Below are positions 59,887 to 64,000 of a stretch of 64,000 nucleotides of DNA, in pieces. The stretch spans positions 135,629-199,628 of the forward strand of contig NZ_KV804685.1 in the NCBI RefSeq assembly GCF_001811425.1, in the 5' to 3' direction. Every line of letters begins with the position of its first letter. Positions within the stretch are counted from its first letter, which is position 1. Source of the DNA: Peptoniphilus_A sp001811425 (GTDB taxonomy: Bacteria > Bacillota > Clostridia > Tissierellales > Peptoniphilaceae). Both the position numbers and the translations under genes were made by a program. The notes beneath the pieces were generated by a model that made no database searches, was not told the DNA's origin, and saw only the letters and a program-made list of their open reading frames with translations.

Positions 59887-60906
59887 ATGAAAACAAAGGA
59901 TTTTTATTACGACTTACCAAAGGAATTGATAGCACAACACCCAACAGAAAAAAGAGATCATTCCAGACTCCTTGTATTGGACAAAAGGACTGGGGAAATG
60001 GAGCACAAACATTTTTATGACATCATAGATTATCTGAAAGAAGGGGATGTGCTAGTATTAAATGACACCAAGGTAATGCCTGCACGAATTTTTGGACATA
60101 GAGAAGGAAAGGAAGAAAAAATTGAATTTCTTCTTTTAAATCACAAGGGTGACACCTGGGAATGTTTATCTAAACCAGGAAGAAAAGCACAAATAGGCAC
60201 TAAAATAATTTTTAGTGACAAATTATCTGCTGAAGTAGTTGATATTTCAAAAGATGGCTCAAGATTTTTAAAATTTGAATATGAAGGAATTTTTGAAGAA
60301 ATATTAGATGAACTTGGAGAAATGCCACTACCACCTTATATTACTGAAAAGTTAGAAGATAAAAATAGATACCAAACTGTATATGCAAGGGAAGAAGGTT
60401 CAGCTGCTGCACCAACAGCAGGTCTTCACTTTACACAGGAACTTCTTCAAAAAGTAAAGGACAAGGGCGTTGAAATTTGCTACATCACACTTCATGTTGG
60501 CATTGGAACTTTTAGACCAGTTAAAGTTGAAAATATTGATGAACATGAAATGCACTCCGAATTTTACATCATGACAAAAGAAGTTGCAGATAAAATTAAT
60601 GCTGCAAAGGATAGAGGAAGTAGAGTAATTGCTGTTGGAACTACAAGTGTAAGAACTGTTGAATCCATTGCAGATGAAAGTGGAAGAGTTTGTGAAAAAA
60701 GTGGATTTACAAATATATTTATTTATCCACCCTACAAGTTTAAGTGCATAGATGCTCTTATAACTAATTTTCACTTGCCAGAGTCAACACTTTTAATGCT
60801 AGTGTCCTCACTTTCAACAAGAGAAATTATTTTAAAGGCATACAAGGAAGCTGTAAAAGAAAAATATAGGTTTTTCAGCTTTGGCGATGCAATGTTTATA
60901 AGGTAG
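59887..60906 (+). CDS. queA: S-adenosylmethionine:tRNA ribosyltransferase-isomerase
   Basis: Converts preQ1 in tRNA to epoxyqueuosine. 339 residues. FYYDLPKELIAQHPTEKRDHSRLLVLD (in parts), VLNDTKVMPARI, GEMPLPPYI, AAPTAGLHFT and TLHVGIGTFRPV are the conserved blocks. AGAAAGG site before the ATG, 13 nt after the SpoIID-like gene. tgt, which acts one step earlier, follows after 5 nt. Confidence 0.97.
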   Translation: MKTKDFYYDLPKELIAQHPTEKRDHSRLLVLDKRTGEMEHKHFYDIIDYLKEGDVLVLNDTKVMPARIFGHREGKEEKIEFLLLNHKGDTWECLSKPGRKAQIGTKIIFSDKLSAEVVDISKDGSRFLKFEYEGIFEEILDELGEMPLPPYITEKLEDKNRYQTVYAREEGSAAAPTAGLHFTQELLQKVKDKGVEICYITLHVGIGTFRPVKVENIDEHEMHSEFYIMTKEVADKINAAKDRGSRVIAVGTTSVRTVESIADESGRVCEKSGFTNIFIYPPYKFKCIDALITNFHLPESTLLMLVSSLSTREIILKAYKEAVKEKYRFFSFGDAMFIR

Positions 60907-60911
60907 GTTTT

Positions 60912-62024
60912 ATGTTTAAATTTGAACTATTAAAAACTGCTAAGGATTCAAAGGCTAGACTTGGCAAAATTACAACTAATCATGGAGAAATAGAGACACC
61001 AATATTTATGCCAGTGGGCACAAGAGCAACAGTAAAGACTATGACTCCTGATGAGCTAAAAAAAATAGGCTCACAAATTATTCTTTCGAATACTTATCAT
61101 TTATTTTTAAGACCAGGAACTGATATCATAGAAAAAGCTGGCGGACTTCACAATTTTATGAATTGGGACAAGCCAATTCTTACAGATTCAGGCGGATTTC
61201 AAGTTTTTTCTCTATCAGATAACAGAAAAATAACTGAAGAAGGAGTTCACTTTAGAAGTCACATAGATGGCAGTAAAATGTTTATTTCACCAGAAAAATC
61301 TATTGATATTCAAAATGTTTTGGGCTCTGATATTATGATGGCTTTTGACGAATGTGCACCCTATCCTGCAAGTCATGAATATATTGACAATTCCATGAGA
61401 AGAACTCTTAGATGGGCAGAAAGATGTAAAGAACATCACAAAAATATAGACAAGCAAACACTTTTTGGAATAATTCAAGGTGGTATGTATAAAGATTTAA
61501 GGGAAATTTCAGCAAAAGAAATGGTTGATATGGACTTCAAGGGTTATTCTATTGGAGGTCTATCAGTTGGTGAGCCTCTTGATTTAATGAATGATATTTT
61601 GGATTACACTACAGACTTTATGCCAGAAAATAAACCAAGATATTTAATGGGAGTTGGCAGCCCCGACTATTTATTTGAAGCTGTGGAAAGAGGCGTGGAT
61701 ATGGCAGACTGCGTTCTTCCAACTAGGATAGCAAGAAACGGAACTGTCTTAACTCATAAGGGAAGAATTGCCATAAAGAATGCTCTCTATAAAGAAGACT
61801 TTTCATCTCTTGACGAAGATTGCGACTGTTATACTTGTAGGAATTTCTCCAAGGCTTATATAAGGCATTTATTTAATGTTGATGAAATACTTGGAATGAG
61901 ACTTGCTACAATACACAATTTATATTTCTTATTGGATATGATGAAAAACATAAGAGAGTCTATCAAGGGCGATTATTTCTTAGAATATAAAAATGATTTC
62001 TACAAAAAATATGGTTATAAATAA
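60912..62024 (+). CDS. tgt: tRNA-guanine transglycosylase
   Basis: Exchanges guanine-34 for preQ1 in tRNAs with GUN anticodons. 370 residues. The substrate and catalytic segments LTDSGGFQVFSL, DIMMAFDECAPYP and YSIGGLSVGEP are intact, and the zinc site CDCYTCRNFS plus a downstream His is near the end. ATG 5 nt after queA. No other queuosine genes are in the window, so preQ1 may be made elsewhere or taken up. Confidence 0.97.
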   Translation: MFKFELLKTAKDSKARLGKITTNHGEIETPIFMPVGTRATVKTMTPDELKKIGSQIILSNTYHLFLRPGTDIIEKAGGLHNFMNWDKPILTDSGGFQVFSLSDNRKITEEGVHFRSHIDGSKMFISPEKSIDIQNVLGSDIMMAFDECAPYPASHEYIDNSMRRTLRWAERCKEHHKNIDKQTLFGIIQGGMYKDLREISAKEMVDMDFKGYSIGGLSVGEPLDLMNDILDYTTDFMPENKPRYLMGVGSPDYLFEAVERGVDMADCVLPTRIARNGTVLTHKGRIAIKNALYKEDFSSLDEDCDCYTCRNFSKAYIRHLFNVDEILGMRLATIHNLYFLLDMMKNIRESIKGDYFLEYKNDFYKKYGYK

Positions 62025-62028
62025 TTTC

Positions 62029-62057
62029 TTGTTAAGTCATGGGATTAAATGTATAAT
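62029..62057 (+). promoter_or_regulatory. Promoter of yajC and the SCIFF gene
   Basis: TTGTTA (62029-62034), 17-nt spacer, TATAAT (62052-62057), 35 nt before yajC. Confidence 0.75.
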
Positions 62058-62092
62058 ATAATTATTAATAATAAACAAGAAAGGAGTTAATA

Positions 62093-62392
62093 ATGGATCA
62101 AAACACAATGTTAAACTTTATTCCTTTAATATTGATGTTTGTTGTTTTTTATTTTTTAATAATAAGACCACAAAAGAAAAAAGCAAATGAAGTAAACGAA
62201 ATGCGCGAAAACTTAAAAGTGGGCGATAAAATAATAACAATCGGTGGAATAATTGGTAAAATTATTCTTGTAAAGGAAGACTACTTAGTTATTGAAACTT
62301 CATCAGACAATACAAAAATTGAAATAATGAAGTGGGGAATTAACGGTACTTACAAAAAGAATACTGAACTTAAAGACTCAGAAGAAGAATAG
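62093..62392 (+). CDS. yajC: Preprotein translocase accessory subunit YajC
   Basis: 99 residues: one N-terminal membrane helix (FIPLILMFVVFYFLII, about 10-25), the conserved RPQKKKANE linker and a small cytoplasmic SH3-like domain (LKVGDKIITIGGIIGKI). Works with SecD/SecF beside SecYEG. AAAGGAG before the ATG. In related genomes this gene, the SCIFF pair and secDF lie together; the window ends before secD could appear. Confidence 0.94.
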   Translation: MDQNTMLNFIPLILMFVVFYFLIIRPQKKKANEVNEMRENLKVGDKIITIGGIIGKIILVKEDYLVIETSSDNTKIEIMKWGINGTYKKNTELKDSEEE

Positions 62393-62400
62393 GAGATACT

Positions 62401-62547
62401 ATGAAACATATAAAGACACTTACAAAGAAAAATCTAAAAAAAACTTATGAAAAAGGCGGATGTGGTGAATGCCAAACATCTTGTCAATCAGCTTGCAAGA
62501 CTAGCTGCACAGTTGGAAATCAAAAATGCGAAAATTCTGAAAACTAA
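62401..62547 (+). CDS. scfA: SCIFF ribosomally made peptide precursor (six Cys in forty-five)
   Basis: 48 residues. A leader of 20 (MKHIKTLTKKNLKKTYEKGG) is followed by the Cys-rich core with cysteines at 21, 24, 28, 32, 36 and 43: CGECQTSCQSACKTSC then VGNQKC. Six Cys within 23 residues and the spacing identify the SCIFF family, in which a radical SAM enzyme adds thioether crosslinks from Cys to nearby residues such as Thr. The function of the mature peptide is not known. TAGGAG ribosome site formed partly by the yajC stop, 8 nt after yajC, so it is co-transcribed with yajC. A terminator stands before the maturase gene. Confidence 0.95.
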   Translation: MKHIKTLTKKNLKKTYEKGGCGECQTSCQSACKTSCTVGNQKCENSEN

Positions 62548-62548
62548 G

Positions 62549-62575
62549 GCAAGGGAAACCTTGCTTTTATTTTTG
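62549..62575 (+). terminator. Terminator between the SCIFF gene and its maturase
   Basis: GCAAGG-GAAA-CCTTGC (62549-62564) followed by TTTTATTTTT. A compact GNRA-type loop; probably lets only part of transcription reach the maturase. Confidence 0.88.
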
Positions 62576-62598
62576 TTAAGGGATGTAAAGGAGTAAAG

Positions 62599-63951
62599 AT
62601 GGTAGAAAGAATTCACAAATTTTATTTAAACGATAGATACATTGTCCTTGATATTGCCAGCGGATCAGTTCATGTTGTTGAAAAAATTGTTTATGAAATG
62701 ATTGATGATTATGAAAAATTATCAAAAGAAGAAATTATAGATAAATTTTCAAAACTTTATAATAAAGAAGATGCTATTGAAGCCTATGAAGAAATAGATT
62801 ATTTAACTAAGGAAGGTCTATTATTTTCTGAAGATGAACATTTTAAACTTCCAAAGTATAATCCAGAAAATGTTGTTAAAGCTCTTTGCCTTCATGTTGC
62901 TCACGATTGTAATTTGAGATGTAAGTATTGTTTTGCTTCTCAAGGAGACTTCAAGGGCGACAGGAGTTTAATGTCCTTTGAAACTGGAAAGAAGGCCTTA
63001 GACTTTATTTTAAAAAATTCTGGAAATAGAAAAAATCTTGAAGTTGACTTCTTTGGTGGCGAGCCTTTAATGAATTTTGACCTTGTAAAGAAACTTGTTG
63101 CCTATGGAAGAGAAGAAGAAAAGAAATATGATAAGCACTTTAGATTTACAATTACAACTAATGGAATGCTTTTAAATAAAGAAATTGAAGACTTTATCAA
63201 CGAAAACATGGACAATGTTGTTCTTTCTATTGACGGAAGAAAAGAAATCAACGATGAGATGCGCCCAACAATAAATGGCAAGGGCTCCTATGATGTAATA
63301 GTTCCAAAATTTAAAGAACTAATCGACAAGAGAGGCGACAAGGATTACTTTATTAGAGGAACTTTTACAAATGAAAATTTAGATTTCTCTGAAGACTTAA
63401 AGGATTTTTATTCTCACGGCTTTAAAAAGACTTCCATTGAGCCAGTTGTAACTGATGAAAGAGAGCCTTATGCCATTAGAGAAGAACATTTAGATAAAAT
63501 TTTAAGTGAATATGAAAAGATGAGCAAAGACTACATTGAAATAAGAAAAAAGGACAAGGACTTTTCTTTCTTCCACTTTATAATCGACTTATCACAAGGA
63601 CCTTGCATAGTAAAGAGAACTGTTGGCTGTGGTGCAGGATCTGAATATGTAGCAATAACACCTCAAGGAGAAATTTATCCTTGCCACCAATTTGTTGGCG
63701 AAGAAGAATTTTTACTTGGAAATGTTGACGACGGAATTTTAAATACTGAACTTAGAGACAAATTTAAAAATTCCAATGTCTACACTAACGAAGACTGTCC
63801 ATCCTGCTGGGCAAGATACTATTGCTCAGGCGGATGCCATGCCAATGCTTATTACAGCAACAAGGACATCAGTAAACCTTATAAGGTTGGCTGTGCCATG
63901 GAAAAGAAAAGAATTGAATGTGCAATTTCAGTTTTAGCAAATGAAGAATAA
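62599..63951 (+). CDS. scfB: Radical SAM SCIFF maturase (thioether-forming, SPASM domain)
   Basis: 450 residues, the usual length. An N-terminal precursor-binding (RRE-like) region (about 5-80), the radical SAM cluster motif C104-x3-C108-x2-C111 (CNLRCKYC) and FFGGEPLMNFDLV, then a SPASM domain with auxiliary [4Fe-4S] cysteines: VGCGAGSEY, IYPCHQFVGEEEFLLGN (in parts), DCPSCWARYYCSGGCHANA and VGCAMEKKRIEC. It installs thioether bonds in the peptide encoded directly upstream. AAAGGAG before the ATG. The remaining 49 nt of the window after it contain the start of a GC-richer stretch I cannot interpret. Confidence 0.95.
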   Translation: MVERIHKFYLNDRYIVLDIASGSVHVVEKIVYEMIDDYEKLSKEEIIDKFSKLYNKEDAIEAYEEIDYLTKEGLLFSEDEHFKLPKYNPENVVKALCLHVAHDCNLRCKYCFASQGDFKGDRSLMSFETGKKALDFILKNSGNRKNLEVDFFGGEPLMNFDLVKKLVAYGREEEKKYDKHFRFTITTNGMLLNKEIEDFINENMDNVVLSIDGRKEINDEMRPTINGKGSYDVIVPKFKELIDKRGDKDYFIRGTFTNENLDFSEDLKDFYSHGFKKTSIEPVVTDEREPYAIREEHLDKILSEYEKMSKDYIEIRKKDKDFSFFHFIIDLSQGPCIVKRTVGCGAGSEYVAITPQGEIYPCHQFVGEEEFLLGNVDDGILNTELRDKFKNSNVYTNEDCPSCWARYYCSGGCHANAYYSNKDISKPYKVGCAMEKKRIECAISVLANEE

Positions 63952-64000
63952 TTTTAAAATTTATGAACCCTGAGGGGCTCTTAATTAGGGATTTATTTCC

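Noticed and set aside
63961..64000. A terminator after the SCIFF maturase
   Set aside because: CCCTGAGGGG and a later AGGG suggest pairing, but no convincing stem with a T run is complete before the window ends.

Overview
This window looks like chromosome of a low-GC (about 30% G+C by eye), strictly anaerobic Gram-positive bacterium. The best guess is the Clostridia/Tissierellia, close to Peptoniphilus, Anaerococcus and relatives. The evidence is a single-chain pyruvate:ferredoxin oxidoreductase, a butyryl-CoA:acetate-type CoA-transferase, the SCIFF peptide with its radical SAM maturase, T-box leaders, SpoVG and SpoIID-like proteins, and many TTG/GTG starts behind strong GGAGG sites. Genus is an inference. 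A run of exactly 100 N at 42965-43064 shows this is a draft scaffold. I saw no tRNA or rRNA genes, insertion sequences, prophage genes or CRISPR arrays.

Layout, left to right. 1-4 kb: tail of a SAF-domain protein, an Rrf2-type Fe-S regulator, and a T-box-controlled ileS of the mupirocin-resistant, swapped-HIGH type. 4-9.6 kb: two divergent T-box units, an amino acid ABC importer (leftward) and argGH (rightward). Calibrated against the ileS leader, both read as arginine-specific. 9.8-20 kb: ArsR regulator, AddA/UvrD-like helicase-nuclease, CoA-transferase, CarD, PIN-TRAM membrane protein, class V aminotransferase and a large secreted phosphodiester glycosidase. 20-25 kb: leftward murC, alr and a purine/uracil permease, with rightward spoVG and fluC. 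25-28 kb: a two-component system with a repeat operator at its own promoter.

28-31.6 kb is the accessory-looking part. A BlaI/MecI repressor, a BlaR1-like M56 protease with a non-penicillin-binding outer domain, a 22-codon ORF, a secreted protein of unknown function and two small membrane proteins form one operon with a near-consensus promoter. The operon lies between two almost identical 43-nt terminator hairpins. This is my best candidate for an undescribed system.

31.7-40 kb: aminopeptidase P, uvrC, hprK, and PFOR with two inverted repeats at its promoter. 40-52.3 kb is a conserved housekeeping run: plsX-acpP-rnc-radical SAM-smc-ftsY-ylxM-ffh-rpsP-khpA-rimM-trmD-rplS. It covers lipid synthesis, RNA processing, chromosome organisation, protein targeting by SRP and ribosome assembly. 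52-57 kb: a GH18 cell-wall enzyme, a phospholipase C-like protein, asnA and an unknown gene whose promoter lies inside a terminator loop. 56.6-64 kb: ruvCAB, a SpoIID-like protein, queA-tgt (queuosine), yajC, the SCIFF peptide gene and its maturase.
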